A DNA stretch of 64,000 bases from Catenovulum agarivorans YM01 (lineage in GTDB: Bacteria; Pseudomonadota; Gammaproteobacteria; Enterobacterales; Alteromonadaceae). Below, in pieces: positions 9,698 to 19,423 of the stretch (position 1 is the first letter of the stretch; each line of letters begins with the position of its first letter). Below the pieces are notes generated by a model. It did not search any database and was not told the origin of the DNA. It saw only the letters and a list, made by a program, of their open reading frames with translations. The position numbers were made by a program, and so were the translations under genes. The DNA is taken from positions 111,951 through 175,950 of the forward strand of contig NZ_JH767530.1 of NCBI RefSeq assembly GCF_000281085.1. The letters run 5' to 3'.

Positions 9698-11620
9698 ATG
9701 AGAAGACTAATCATTGTTTGTTTGACGCTTTTTTGCCAATTCGCAACTGCTAAAACAAGCTTATCCGATCCAGAAATATATGGCGCACTTGAAAGTGTAA
9801 GCTTGGTGCGGATTTCACCAAGTGGCGAGCGCATTGCTTATCGAACAACAGATGGCGATCGCGACATAATTGTGGTGATGGATCTTAAAAGTAATAAGGT
9901 AGTAGGTGCGATTAATGCAGAAGAGGTTAACCCAAAATATTTATACTTTGTCAGTGAAGACAAATTAATTCTGGTTGCTTCCAGTTATAAGGTTTTGCCT
10001 GGTTTTATCGGTAAACATCATGTTAGCACTGCATTTGTATTTGATGTTGCTGAAAAAGAGTTGGGGCAGTTACTCACACCGGGAGACAGGATCTATATGG
10101 GGCAATCGGGTTTAGGTCGAATTGTTGGTATTTCACCTGATCTGCAATATGTCTATATGCCAGCTTATGTTGGCGAAAGTTCTAATGAGTTACCGCCATT
10201 TAACTTAATGAAAGTAAAGTTAGAAAGACGACCAAAACCTAGAACACATGCTTTGGGCAATCATGCTGTAATTGATTATTTTGTTGACGCAAAAGGTGAA
10301 CCGTATGTACGTGAAAAATATGACAACCGCAGCAATAAACATTCAGTTGAAGTTAGTCGAGACGATGAATGGGTTGAAATATTCGCTGAAACTGTACCAT
10401 ACCGTTACAAAAGTTTTGTTGGTTTAACGCCAGACAGACAAGAACTTGTAATGTTAACGTCGGGCAAAAATGGCCGGGATAGTTATTACACGATGTCGCT
10501 GAACGATGGCAAAATATCCGCGCCAATCTTCTCGCGCGATGATGCTGATGTTGAGTCTGTTATATCAGATGTAAACCGGATTGTTGCTGGCGTTAGATAC
10601 TCCGGATTTAAACCTAGTTATAGCTTTTTCGATAAAAAACTGGATGCTAAAGTAAAGTCTATTCTAGGTAGCATGCCGCAGTACAGTTTCACTATCAGTG
10701 ACTATGATGAGAACTGGAACAATATTGTTTTTTATATACAAGGTGAAGGTTTAGCTGGCGAATTTTTGCTTAATACTGGCAGCCAGTTTACGCGTATTGA
10801 AAGCGCACGTAAAAATATACCAGCAGAGCAGGTGGCTAAAGTAATTGAATATGAATACATAGCTCGCGACGGTTTAAAAATCCCAGCGTTATTAACCTAT
10901 CCAGTAGCCGCCAAAACTAAAAAACATCCTGCGATTATGCTGCCACATGGTGGACCTGAGTCTTACGACAGATTTGGCTTTTATTGGTTGGCGCAATATT
11001 TTGCGAAAAAAGGTTATATGGTTATTCAACCACAATTTAGAGGCTCTGAAGGTTTTGGTGCAAAACATGTGTTGGCTGGCCGTGGTGAATGGGGCAAAAA
11101 AATGCAGGATGATTTGACTGATGCGATAAATCATTTAGCCGAAAAAGGCCAAATCGACCCAGACAGAGTATGTATTGTTGGTGCGAGTTATGGAGGTTAT
11201 GCAGCTATGGCTGGAGCGGCATTTACCCCAGATTTATATAAATGCGCAATTTCAATAAACGGCGTAAGTGACGTTGAATCTATGTTAGACGAAGATGAAG
11301 ATAAATACGGCAAAGATCATTGGGTGCTCAGGTACTGGGGGGATGTTATTGGCTCGGTTGACCAAGGTAGAAAATTGCTGCAGGAAATTTCTCCGATTAA
11401 CTATGTTAAAAATATTAAAGCACCAATTTTATTAATTCATGGTGCTGCAGATACTGTGGTGCCGTACACACAGTCTTATCATTTAAACGACGAATTAGAA
11501 GATGAAGACAAAGACGTCACATTTGTGCGTTTAAGCAAAGAAGATCACTATTTAAGCTCAGCACATACTCGCATCCAAGCGTTACAGGCGATCGAAGCGT
11601 TTTTACAAAAACATATGTAG
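9698..11620 (+). CDS. S9-family prolyl oligopeptidase-like peptidase, secreted
   Basis: 640 residues with a signal peptide (LTLFCQFATA). The N-terminal part (about 20-370) has beta-propeller character. The C-terminal alpha/beta hydrolase carries HGGPESYD, the nucleophile elbow GASYGGYA (Ser near residue 497), the acid in HGAADTVVPY and the base in KEDHYLS. This is the acylaminoacyl-peptidase/dipeptidyl-peptidase arrangement that cleaves short peptides in the periplasm. It has its own ribosome site (CAGGAA) and is followed by a terminator, so it is probably monocistronic. Confidence 0.9.
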   Translation: MRRLIIVCLTLFCQFATAKTSLSDPEIYGALESVSLVRISPSGERIAYRTTDGDRDIIVVMDLKSNKVVGAINAEEVNPKYLYFVSEDKLILVASSYKVLPGFIGKHHVSTAFVFDVAEKELGQLLTPGDRIYMGQSGLGRIVGISPDLQYVYMPAYVGESSNELPPFNLMKVKLERRPKPRTHALGNHAVIDYFVDAKGEPYVREKYDNRSNKHSVEVSRDDEWVEIFAETVPYRYKSFVGLTPDRQELVMLTSGKNGRDSYYTMSLNDGKISAPIFSRDDADVESVISDVNRIVAGVRYSGFKPSYSFFDKKLDAKVKSILGSMPQYSFTISDYDENWNNIVFYIQGEGLAGEFLLNTGSQFTRIESARKNIPAEQVAKVIEYEYIARDGLKIPALLTYPVAAKTKKHPAIMLPHGGPESYDRFGFYWLAQYFAKKGYMVIQPQFRGSEGFGAKHVLAGRGEWGKKMQDDLTDAINHLAEKGQIDPDRVCIVGASYGGYAAMAGAAFTPDLYKCAISINGVSDVESMLDEDEDKYGKDHWVLRYWGDVIGSVDQGRKLLQEISPINYVKNIKAPILLIHGAADTVVPYTQSYHLNDELEDEDKDVTFVRLSKEDHYLSSAHTRIQALQAIEAFLQKHM

Positions 11621-11644
11621 GTATATACTGAAGGCAAGATAGCC

Positions 11645-11675
11645 AAAACGCCTGCTTCATTGCGGGCGTTTTAAT
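11645..11675 (+). terminator. Rho-independent terminator
   Basis: AAAACGCCTGC pairs with GCGGGCGTTTT (one G-U pair) around a 6-base loop, ending in TTTTAAT. It lies 24 bp after the peptidase stop. Confidence 0.85.
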
Positions 11676-11698
11676 ATGTGATTTAAAAGTAGAATAAA

Positions 11699-12382
11699 AT
11701 GAAAGTATTGATAGTTGAAGATAATGATCAAATTAGAAAATCAATTGTGCGTGCTTTTAAAGCCAATAAATATGCGGTCGACCAAACTGGGGATGGCGAA
11801 GATGGTTTGTGGCATGCGCTTGAATACGACTACGACGTCATTGTACTCGATATTATGTTACCCAAACTGGATGGCAAACAAATACTTCAGCAAATTCGCC
11901 AAGCAGGAAAAGATGTACCAATTCTGTTTTTAACCGCGCTTGATCAACTAGACGACAAAATTGAAGGGTTCAAAATTGGCGCTGACGATTATTTGGTTAA
12001 ATCGTTCGCCATAGAAGAGTTACTTGCACGCGTAGAGGCATTAACCCGCAGGCGGTACCAAGCCACATCTTCAAACTTGACGGTTGCCGATTTACAACTT
12101 GACCGCAGCGCTCGCACCGTTACTAGAGCGGGCAAAGCTTTAACCATGTCCCCGCAGTCATTTGCCTTGTTAGAGCTGTTTATGCTGCGAAAAGGACAAG
12201 TGATCTCACGCACAGAAATAGAGCAATGTATTTACGATGAGCACGTTAATCCCATGAGTAACGTAGTAGAGTCGGCCATATATGCATTGCGTAAAGCCAT
12301 TCAAACTGATAAGTCCCAACCTCAATTGATCCAAACTAAACGTGGCATGGGTTATGCTTTACAGGAACCTGAAATTGAATAG
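11699..12382 (+). CDS. OmpR-family response regulator
   Basis: 227 residues. The receiver domain (about 1-115) has the acidic pair VEDND, phospho-acceptor Asp in VLDIMLPKLDG, and a Lys in GADDYLVKSF. The C-terminal winged-helix DNA-binding domain ends in the typical RGMGYAL hairpin. It overlaps the histidine kinase gene, so the two are translationally coupled. The pair resembles the QseBC/PmrAB group. The next gene encodes an EF-hand protein, which is a candidate target. Confidence 0.93.
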   Translation: MKVLIVEDNDQIRKSIVRAFKANKYAVDQTGDGEDGLWHALEYDYDVIVLDIMLPKLDGKQILQQIRQAGKDVPILFLTALDQLDDKIEGFKIGADDYLVKSFAIEELLARVEALTRRRYQATSSNLTVADLQLDRSARTVTRAGKALTMSPQSFALLELFMLRKGQVISRTEIEQCIYDEHVNPMSNVVESAIYALRKAIQTDKSQPQLIQTKRGMGYALQEPEIE

Positions 12383-13760
12383 TTTGCGAAATCAACTGCT
12401 TGCTTGGTTACTGCCAAGCTTTATTGCCTTGTATGCACTTGCCGCAACCAGTTTATATCAGGTTGAAAAAACACGCCTTTACGAAAAGCTAGATGATCAG
12501 CTAGGTTTGATCACCAACCAAGTTAGGTCAGCATTAACTCGGCCCTCACTTGAAAGCCGTGAAAAGCGATTCTCTAGTGAAAATTTAGCGGCTATATTAG
12601 AGGAAATCGCACAAGAGCAAACCACTGATGTGCTGTACTATCAGGTCACTAGCCAAAGTTCAGCCGTTTTGCTGAAATCTGATTCTATGGGTGAGGTGAA
12701 CTTTGCTTTGCAGCCTGGCCCAAATATATACAGTCAGTTGCTCAAAGCGGACACCAAGCTTTATATTCGTAATGTGCCTATTCCAGAGCGGCGAATGCGT
12801 CACAGAATGATTATAACGGTCGCATTAGATGACGCATTATTAACGGCTAAATTGCAGTCTTACAAGCAATGGTTGGTTTTAGGTGGTGTTGGGTTAAGTG
12901 GATTATTTGCGCTTATTCTTGTCCTAGTTATACGCAAAACACTCAATCCTGTTGCTTCGTTAGCTATTCACGCAACTAATATTAACGCTGACAATTTAGC
13001 GCTTAGGTTTGAAAGTGAACAAATACCTACTGAAATTCAACCGTTTATTAATAAACTAAATGATTTGATGCAACGGCTTGATGATAGTTTTGTGCGTGAA
13101 AGGCAATTCAGTAATGACCTAGCTCACGAAATGCGTACACCATTAGCTGCCATTCGTGCAACAGCTGACGTCGCGCAAAAATGGCCAAGCGACAATGTTA
13201 ATGATGATTTTGCCGATATTGAAAAACTAAGCATTCAAATGCAGAACATGGTTGATACCTTACTCACGTTAGCAAGGTTAGACTCGGATGCTCGCCAATT
13301 ACAAATTGACTCGGTTGTGTTCAGCTCTATGCTGGCACAAATCATCAAGCTGCATCAGCAAAAAATAGGTGAAAAACAGTTGTTGATACAGCAAAACTTT
13401 GAAGATGAAGACTTAACCTTAAGTTGCGACCAAAACTTATTACATATTTTATGGGCAAACTTAATTAGTAATGCCATTGCCTATGCACCGGCACAATCGG
13501 AAATTGAGATCACCGCAACTACTAAAATCATGAGTATCAGTAACAATTGTAATGGCTTAACCCAAGATGATTTAAACAAAATGTTTGAACGATTTTGGCG
13601 ACATGAACAGGCGCGCAGCCAGCAACAGCATGTTGGCTTGGGTTTATCAATTGCAAAACGCAGTGCTGAATTATTGGGTTATAAGCTGACTGTTGAACTG
13701 AGTGAACAACAAAGTGGCCAACAAAAAATTATTTTTAAAGTTTTTTGTAAAGAATTGTAA
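12354..13760 (+). CDS. Sensor histidine kinase of OmpR/QseC type
   Basis: About 468 residues, inner membrane. There are two membrane helices (LLAWLLPSFIALYALAA near the N-terminus and WLVLGGVGLSGLFALILVLVI near 175-195) around a periplasmic sensor of about 135 residues. HAMP follows, then the H-box LAHEMRTPLAAIRA with the phospho-His near residue 258, the N-box LWANLISNAIAYAP and the G-box HVGLGLSIAKR. ATG 12354 and ATG 12342 are both possible; each overlaps the regulator gene by about 30-40 bp. The signal is unknown; calcium is a speculation from the downstream EF-hand gene. Confidence 0.92.
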   Translation: MLYRNLKLNSLRNQLLAWLLPSFIALYALAATSLYQVEKTRLYEKLDDQLGLITNQVRSALTRPSLESREKRFSSENLAAILEEIAQEQTTDVLYYQVTSQSSAVLLKSDSMGEVNFALQPGPNIYSQLLKADTKLYIRNVPIPERRMRHRMIITVALDDALLTAKLQSYKQWLVLGGVGLSGLFALILVLVIRKTLNPVASLAIHATNINADNLALRFESEQIPTEIQPFINKLNDLMQRLDDSFVRERQFSNDLAHEMRTPLAAIRATADVAQKWPSDNVNDDFADIEKLSIQMQNMVDTLLTLARLDSDARQLQIDSVVFSSMLAQIIKLHQQKIGEKQLLIQQNFEDEDLTLSCDQNLLHILWANLISNAIAYAPAQSEIEITATTKIMSISNNCNGLTQDDLNKMFERFWRHEQARSQQQHVGLGLSIAKRSAELLGYKLTVELSEQQSGQQKIIFKVFCKEL

Positions 13761-13848
13761 AGACTAAAAAACATTATAATTTCCTCATCTTCTGCTCATA
13801 TTGCTTTTTATAAACTGACCTCGTCAACTAAACAAAGAGGTATTCCTT

Positions 13849-14337
13849 ATGAAAATATTAAGCACTGCAATTTTAGCATCATTATTAACTGTAGCAGTTT
13901 CAGCTCATGCGGAAACAAATCAAGGCACTGAAGGTAAAGAGAAAAAGCGCGTTAGCCCAATTCACAAATTATTTGATACAAACAAAGACGGTGTAATTGA
14001 CGCTGGCGAAATTAGCAATGCAACTACTGTTTTAAATGGTTTGGACAGCAACCAAGACGGTCAATTAGACAAGGTTGATTTTGCTGAATTACGTGAGCAG
14101 CACAAAGGTAAAAAAGGTCCTAAACATTGTCCAAAAAAAGGTAAAAAACCTTTTGGCCATCACCCACGTGAAATGTTCAAGAAAAAAGATGTAAACAAAG
14201 ACGGTGTATTAGACAGTACTGAAGTGAAAGCTGAATTTATCGCTAAATTTGACGCTGACCAAGATGGTGTTGTCAGCAAACAAGAAATTAAAGAGCATTT
14301 TCAAGCAAAGCGCGCTGAGAACAAAGCCGCTGAATAA
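13849..14337 (+). CDS. Secreted four-EF-hand protein
   Basis: 162 residues with a signal peptide (LLTVAVSAHA). Four 12-residue EF-hand loops are visible: DTNKDGVIDAGE, DSNQDGQLDKVD, DVNKDGVLDSTE and DADQDGVVSKQE. They are arranged as two pairs around a very basic, Lys/His-rich linker (GKKGPKHCPKKGKK). It should bind calcium in the periplasm. AGAGG precedes the ATG. It lies 88 bp after the two-component pair and before a strong terminator. In Pseudomonas, EF-hand proteins take part in calcium responses driven by related two-component systems; applying that here is inference. Confidence 0.88.
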   Translation: MKILSTAILASLLTVAVSAHAETNQGTEGKEKKRVSPIHKLFDTNKDGVIDAGEISNATTVLNGLDSNQDGQLDKVDFAELREQHKGKKGPKHCPKKGKKPFGHHPREMFKKKDVNKDGVLDSTEVKAEFIAKFDADQDGVVSKQEIKEHFQAKRAENKAAE

Positions 14338-14364
14338 GCTGAAACAAATAGACGTATTCCCAAT

Positions 14365-14399
14365 AAAGCGTTACAGCCTTGAGCAGTAACGCTTTTTTT
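14365..14399 (+). terminator. Rho-independent terminator
   Basis: Perfect 10-bp stem AAAGCGTTAC/GTAACGCTTT with an 11-base loop, followed by a run of T. Confidence 0.9.
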
Positions 14400-14534
14400 G
14401 TATTTGCATTTCACTTGTTATAAAAATGTTTATTTTTGATGTTGTTTTTGGATTTTTTATGACTTAATATGACTGAAAATTATTGTTGGTGGTTTAGAGA
14501 GCTTTTTTTGATAAAGCCAATTGAGGGTCTACAA

Positions 14535-15356
14535 ATGAAATACGCAAATATCATGGTTAAATTGATTAAAGTTGCCGGTTTGCTTGCTGCGACTGTTTTG
14601 GCAACCAAAAGCTATGCTTTAGAAATTACTATTCCAAAAGCCTCAGACCCTGCACATTTTTATAAAGTGGATCTATTAAAAGTATTGGTTAAACATGCGC
14701 CGGAACACAATATTAAGTTGGTTGAAGTCGAGGTAGGGAATCGTCGTCAGCAAATTAGTATGATAGATGTTGGCAATTTAGACCTGATGTGGGCACCAAA
14801 AAATGATGAGCTTGAACAAGAAATGAGGGCAGTAACCATACCGCTTGATCAAGATGTACTAGGGGTAACAGGTTTAATTGTGCGCAAGTCAGACGTACAT
14901 CGTTTCAATTCACTCACCGACATTAATCAATTAAAAGCATACAAAGCAGGTGTACAAAAAGCATCGGTCACGCGAAGAATTCTTGAAGCTAATTCGTTTA
15001 ACGCGGTATCAACGTTACGTGGTAGTTTTGCTCACATGCTAGACGGTGGTCGTTTCGACTACTATTTAACGCCTATTTTTAAAGCGCAAAAAGTGGTCGA
15101 CAAATGGGCTGCGCAAGACAATATTACCGATGTAGTTGTACACCCAAATGTATTAATTAAATTACCACTCACCAGCTATTTTTACGTTAAAAAAGATAAT
15201 GTGAAACTGGCTAATATAGTCGAAACTGCTTTATTGAGAGCAATTGAATCAGGCGATTTTGATGCCCTGTTAAAACAGAGCAGCGAATACAAAGCAGCTG
15301 AAGTTTATATGAACAATCAAAATCAAAGAATATTTGATGTAACAGGCAGTATATAA
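14535..15356 (+). CDS. Periplasmic solute-binding-protein-like (SBP_bac_3-type)
   Basis: About 273 residues with a signal peptide (LLAATVLATKSYA). ATG at 14535 is chosen for GAGGG upstream; the frame extends further back to 14469 without a ribosome site. The body has the two-lobe pattern of family-3 solute-binding proteins (DLMWAPKNDE, LRGSFAHMLDGGRFDYYLTP, SYFYVKKDN...IESGDFDALL). No ABC permease or ATPase is nearby, so it may act as an orphan sensor or ligand-binding protein. Its C-terminal part resembles the protein at 44253 (FYFFVKKDNHELA, DGRFDKLF), so the two are paralogues. Confidence 0.75.
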   Translation: MKYANIMVKLIKVAGLLAATVLATKSYALEITIPKASDPAHFYKVDLLKVLVKHAPEHNIKLVEVEVGNRRQQISMIDVGNLDLMWAPKNDELEQEMRAVTIPLDQDVLGVTGLIVRKSDVHRFNSLTDINQLKAYKAGVQKASVTRRILEANSFNAVSTLRGSFAHMLDGGRFDYYLTPIFKAQKVVDKWAAQDNITDVVVHPNVLIKLPLTSYFYVKKDNVKLANIVETALLRAIESGDFDALLKQSSEYKAAEVYMNNQNQRIFDVTGSI

Positions 15357-15391
15357 CCTGAACCACCCCCAGTAATATTCATGGAGAGATA

Positions 15392-16684
15392 ATGAAATTA
15401 TTCCAACTAGCATCTGTGCTCACATTGGGCACAGTGCTTATGGCCTGCCAAACAACACAATCAAATTCCACTGCTAGCAAAATTGAATCTTTTAAAGCTA
15501 GATATACAAAAGCACAAAACGAACCTTTTGCTGAGCTTGTGATACCCAATAAAATTAAAACTGACTTAACCTTAACTGAATATCATCACAAAGTAATTCG
15601 CGAAAAATTTCCTCTGCAAAGATACCAGCATGTTGAGCAATTGAATGTTGCTGATTACGATGAAGCGACACAAAACACCATAGGTTTAATTAGCAAATTG
15701 AGGAATCATCAATTTGGCGAACTCAATGCTGAACTAGCTCAATTGCAACAGCAGTATGAGGCCAATCAAACGCTAGAAAATGAAGACGCACTTTTTGCCG
15801 CGTATGCCAGTTTTAACTTAGCGTACGAGCAAGACCTTGAACATTTAAACAAATGGGTGGCGCATTCTAAGCCTTATTCGCTTATGGCCAGAGCTACTTA
15901 TTTGCACAGCTTTGCATGGTTAATTCGTGGACATAGTTATGTTTATAAAACAAAAGTGGGCAATATAAATACCACTAGGCATTTAGCCACTATGGCCAGA
16001 AATGATGCTTTTAGTGTATTAGCTGACAACAAACAAAACTTAGTTATGCTGCAAATAATCAACCTGACCTCAAAACTTAACAGTTGGTATTTGAGCCATA
16101 ACTGGTTTTATGGTGCGGCTGAAAAATACCCTAACAGCCGGCGTTTAATTAATACTTATGCATCTTCCTTATATACCAGGTGGGGTGGTAAACAGGTGCA
16201 ACGTGATCTGTTTTTAAATTATCTGAGCAAAAATGCTGCATGGGCTTTGCCGGAAGTAATTGAGAATTTCAATAAATATGAGGTCAATACTGATACAAAA
16301 GAACCTTTATTTGCTCCGGGTTACTACGATGCCTTTTTGCCTAGTGAAGACACAGTAAATACAGCGCAAAACGCAGCAGACTTCCAGCCTAGATACAGCA
16401 AAATATTGAAAGACGCCGAATATTATAAAAATATAAGAGCGTCGCACAAACAAAAGCAATTTGAGCAGTGTTTGTCGCAATCACAACTGAGCATATTTTT
16501 GGGTAGAGCATCTGCGCTTGTATTATATGGTAAAGCCACTTGTTATTCCGGCTTAAAGCAATACCAGAAAGCATTAAATATGCTGGATGTTCAACAGCAA
16601 ATATATCCCAATGCTCTTAAGCGTTATCAGCAAAGATACCGAAAATTTATAAACAAACGACTAAACGCGAGCAAGGTTATTTAG
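15392..16684 (+). CDS. TPR-like lipoprotein, unknown function
   Basis: 430 residues with a lipobox at VLMAC, so a lipid-anchored periplasmic protein. The remainder is helical. The C-terminal part reads like tetratricopeptide repeats (CLSQSQLSIFLGRASALVLYG, CYSGLKQYQKALNMLD), and the middle contains YAASSLYTRWGG-like helices. It follows the solute-binding gene by 35 bp, with GGAGAG before the ATG, so the two are likely cotranscribed and may work together. No enzymatic motif was seen. Confidence 0.65.
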   Translation: MKLFQLASVLTLGTVLMACQTTQSNSTASKIESFKARYTKAQNEPFAELVIPNKIKTDLTLTEYHHKVIREKFPLQRYQHVEQLNVADYDEATQNTIGLISKLRNHQFGELNAELAQLQQQYEANQTLENEDALFAAYASFNLAYEQDLEHLNKWVAHSKPYSLMARATYLHSFAWLIRGHSYVYKTKVGNINTTRHLATMARNDAFSVLADNKQNLVMLQIINLTSKLNSWYLSHNWFYGAAEKYPNSRRLINTYASSLYTRWGGKQVQRDLFLNYLSKNAAWALPEVIENFNKYEVNTDTKEPLFAPGYYDAFLPSEDTVNTAQNAADFQPRYSKILKDAEYYKNIRASHKQKQFEQCLSQSQLSIFLGRASALVLYGKATCYSGLKQYQKALNMLDVQQQIYPNALKRYQQRYRKFINKRLNASKVI

Positions 16685-16731
16685 TTGAATAGTGTTATTT
16701 TGATTTTGCTGGTTTTAGAGGCGTATTCTTT

Positions 16732-17190
16732 ATGAGACATATTCATTTGTTTGTAGAAGGTAGCGAAGACCAAACTCAACCAGTTGAAGTTGAACAAATT
16801 GGAAGCAATGAATATATGATTCTATATTCTCCAGGTTTAGTTGAAGGAATCGCAGCTGGTGATAGCATTAAAATAACAAATGAATCATCAGGTGAATTTG
16901 AAGTTGTTCATCGAGGTGGCAGTGTTTCGATAAAACTGTACAGTAAGCATGAACTGGCAAATTATATGGAATGCATTATGTCGGAGTTCGAAGCGCTGCC
17001 TTCCAGATTTGACGGTGGTGTAAAGCATGCATGCGTTTGGACGGTTGATTTATCACAAACAAATTTTGGCAATATTGAAAGATCAATGAAAAACATAATG
17101 CGCAAAGTACCAGATTCTAAATGGTGGTATGGCAACGTTTATGACGCAAATAATAAGCCGCTCAATTGGTGGAAAAAGAATACTTCATAG
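16732..17190 (+). CDS. DUF4265-like hypothetical protein
   Basis: 152 residues, soluble, no signal peptide. The N-terminal beta-rich half (IHLFVEGSE, VEGIAAGDSIKI, FEVVHRGGSVSIKLY) resembles DUF4265 as I remember it. The C-terminal half ends in a Trp-rich segment (DSKWWYGNVYDANNKPLNWW) that recalls DUF4265/RhsIA-type immunity-like proteins. The function is unknown. It has no evident operon partners: it is 48 bp after the TPR lipoprotein and convergent with the BlaR1-like gene. The family assignment is tentative. Confidence 0.5.
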   Translation: MRHIHLFVEGSEDQTQPVEVEQIGSNEYMILYSPGLVEGIAAGDSIKITNESSGEFEVVHRGGSVSIKLYSKHELANYMECIMSEFEALPSRFDGGVKHACVWTVDLSQTNFGNIERSMKNIMRKVPDSKWWYGNVYDANNKPLNWWKKNTS

Positions 17191-17277
17191 CATACACTGC
17201 CACATACCAGAATTTATCCACGATAAATCAATCAGATAACACTACCTATCTAACTCCCAATTTGCTTCAAACAACTG

Positions 17278-19029
17278 CTAAATATGATCCAACACTGGTG
17301 CCCAATGCAGACGCACTGGGTGATTAGCAAAATCTCGGGTTTTTACCCGGTTCACATTATATTGATTTTCCAGTGTTTGTTTTATCTCATCAGCCTGGGC
17401 TTGGTCACCGATAAAATTGAGTACTTGATACTTAACTGTAAGTAGACGAACTAAGTCTTGATTGTTTGGCTGTAGGGCTAAGCGTTTATCCAACAAATTC
17501 AGAGCATTTTCATACTCACCCTGCAGCATATAAGCATCTACCGTTAGGATAACATTACCAATGGCAACCTTAGCGTCGTCAAAGTTAAATTGAGCTAATA
17601 TGTTTAAAGCTTGCTCGTTTTGCTGTTGATGCATTAGCGCGCTTGCTGTTCTGTGTCTATAAGCTTGTGGCAATGCCTCAAGCGAGCCAAATAAAGTGTT
17701 GGTTAAGGTTACTATTTCAGCATTTTTTCGCTGCTTTTGTAGTAAAAAGTGTTGAATCGAAAAAGTATGTAATTTAATTCGCTGTTCTTGCCAAGGACTC
17801 AGTTGCTGCCTGTTGGCATACCAAGATTCAATGTTATGAACTATTTCATTCAGCTCGTTAGTATTTGGTGTCAAAGCGTTTTCACTCAATTCAACAAGCT
17901 GTTTCATTTGTGTGTTGTATGCGGAATTGTTTTCCGTTTCAGGTAGGTAAATCTTAAGTTTTTGCACATTTTCACGTCGTGCTTTAGTGTCTAATGCAAA
18001 CTGGTGTAAATCTATTGATTCTGGGAAAGATCTAAACTTGGCTGTGGTTGCACTATTTATGTGTGCCCCAGCAATCGAGCTAAATAAGATACTGCAGGTC
18101 GCTATCGCAATAAATTTCATTTTCATCGGCTTTTCCTTAGATAACGACTCTAGGCGAGTTATATTTGCGTTTGCTTGATTGTTAATGGAGGTAAATCCAC
18201 TTACGTTTACATCTAATTTTTTTAGCTGTTGTTGGCTATTGAGAATTATTTGTGCAAGGTCGATACAGTATTGCTCGCGCTTAATCTCAAAGCAATTTTG
18301 GTCGCAGCGCATCTCAATCAGTAGATCAATTTTTTTCAATAAAACAATCACCAGCGGGTTCCAGAAAAATATTCGTTTGGCTAGTTGTGTGAGCCATTTC
18401 AACAGTGGATCAAATTTTTCCAAGTGGGTTATTTCGTGCAATAAAATTGAGTTGAGCTCAGCAGAGTTAACCGCCTCTTTATTTAACCAGATAACCGGTT
18501 TTAATGTACCAGTTGCCATTGCCGTTGGTACAAGCGGCGAAATTTGTAGTTGTATCTGGCGGTTAAATAGCAGCTTCTGACTATAGTTTTGATTAACTAA
18601 AATTTGGTTAGCGTTTTGTGCGGTTTTATTGAGTTTAGCTAAATAAGCACGGTAACGAACAATATCGAGCAAAAACCAAGTTAAACCAAACCCAATAGCA
18701 AGCAGAAAGAAGTCGCTAAAGTTAATGTTATAAACTGTTTGCAGTGTTTGTTGATAAAAACTGGCTGATGTTTGCGAACTTTCAAACTGCGCCGCCGCTT
18801 TATTTGCTTCAAGTAAAGCATCAAAATTTGGCAGTATATAATCTATATTGCTTGGTATAAGTTGAATGTTATTTACCAGTGTTATTTCAACCGCATGCCA
18901 AGGAATAAACCAACCAAATAGCGCAACCAGCAGCAGTGAAAGCTGTATTCTTGCCGGTGCATCTGCCATGCTTTTTACCGCTGCTAACATTACAAGCGTA
19001 ATTGCAAGATTGGTGATTATATAGTCCAT
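17278..19029 (-). CDS. BlaR1/MecR1-like M56 membrane peptidase with TPR-like C-terminus
   Basis: About 583 residues. There are three N-terminal membrane helices, then a gluzincin site HEITH (near residues 197-201) in the M56 context SILLHEITHLEKFDPL, then a fourth hydrophobic segment (FIAIATCSILFSSIAGA). M56 proteins sense a signal and inactivate a BlaI repressor by proteolysis. Here the outer C-terminal region is helical with TPR-like features (AYMLQGEYENALNLLDKRLALQPNN) rather than a penicillin-binding sensor, so the signal is probably not a beta-lactam. The ATG at 19029 lies 4 bp after the BlaI stop, showing a coupled operon. Confidence 0.87.
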   Translation of the reverse strand: MDYIITNLAITLVMLAAVKSMADAPARIQLSLLLVALFGWFIPWHAVEITLVNNIQLIPSNIDYILPNFDALLEANKAAAQFESSQTSASFYQQTLQTVYNINFSDFFLLAIGFGLTWFLLDIVRYRAYLAKLNKTAQNANQILVNQNYSQKLLFNRQIQLQISPLVPTAMATGTLKPVIWLNKEAVNSAELNSILLHEITHLEKFDPLLKWLTQLAKRIFFWNPLVIVLLKKIDLLIEMRCDQNCFEIKREQYCIDLAQIILNSQQQLKKLDVNVSGFTSINNQANANITRLESLSKEKPMKMKFIAIATCSILFSSIAGAHINSATTAKFRSFPESIDLHQFALDTKARRENVQKLKIYLPETENNSAYNTQMKQLVELSENALTPNTNELNEIVHNIESWYANRQQLSPWQEQRIKLHTFSIQHFLLQKQRKNAEIVTLTNTLFGSLEALPQAYRHRTASALMHQQQNEQALNILAQFNFDDAKVAIGNVILTVDAYMLQGEYENALNLLDKRLALQPNNQDLVRLLTVKYQVLNFIGDQAQADEIKQTLENQYNVNRVKTRDFANHPVRLHWAPVLDHI

Positions 19030-19033
19030 TGTT

Positions 19034-19408
19034 TTAACCTTTGTTTTGTTTTTTCTCTTTAAGATATTTTTCAAGGTAGGCAATATCATCGTCCGACAGT
19101 TTGTCGTCATCAATTAAATGGGCGATTAACCCACTGGCTTTGCCACCAAAAAATCGTTTAATAAAGCTAGGCACTGCACTTGGCGTTAGTTCATCTTGGC
19201 TAATGGCTGCTTGAAATATAATAGCTCGGCCGTCTTTGCCAATGCGCTCAATTGCGCCTTTTTCTTCTAACCTATCTACTATGGTTTTTACTGTGTTGTA
19301 GGCCACAGGTTTGCTGTCACTAATCCATTGATGAATTTGTTTCGCAGAGCATTGTGGCTGTTGCCAAAAATACTGGATTACGTCTAATTCAAAATCGCTT
19401 AATTTCAT
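19034..19408 (-). CDS. BlaI/MecI/CopY-family repressor
   Basis: About 124 residues. The winged helix is visible in LSDFELDVIQYFW, CSAKQIHQW and YNTVKTIVDRLEEKGAI. The BlaI-type C-terminal dimerisation and cleavage region follows (FFGGKASGLIAHLIDDDKL). ATG at 19408 is supported by AGGAA; the frame extends upstream without a ribosome site. It is located between the Sel1 gene and the M56 peptidase gene and likely represses the operon through the TACANNTGTA sites upstream of the Sel1 gene. Confidence 0.92.
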   Translation of the reverse strand: MKLSDFELDVIQYFWQQPQCSAKQIHQWISDSKPVAYNTVKTIVDRLEEKGAIERIGKDGRAIIFQAAISQDELTPSAVPSFIKRFFGGKASGLIAHLIDDDKLSDDDIAYLEKYLKEKKQNKG

Positions 19409-19423
19409 GTTGTTCCTAAATTT

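Noticed and set aside
17987..18580. Rightward frames opposite the BlaR1-like gene
   Set aside because: They are antisense to a gene with an intact HEITH site and lack any recognisable product.
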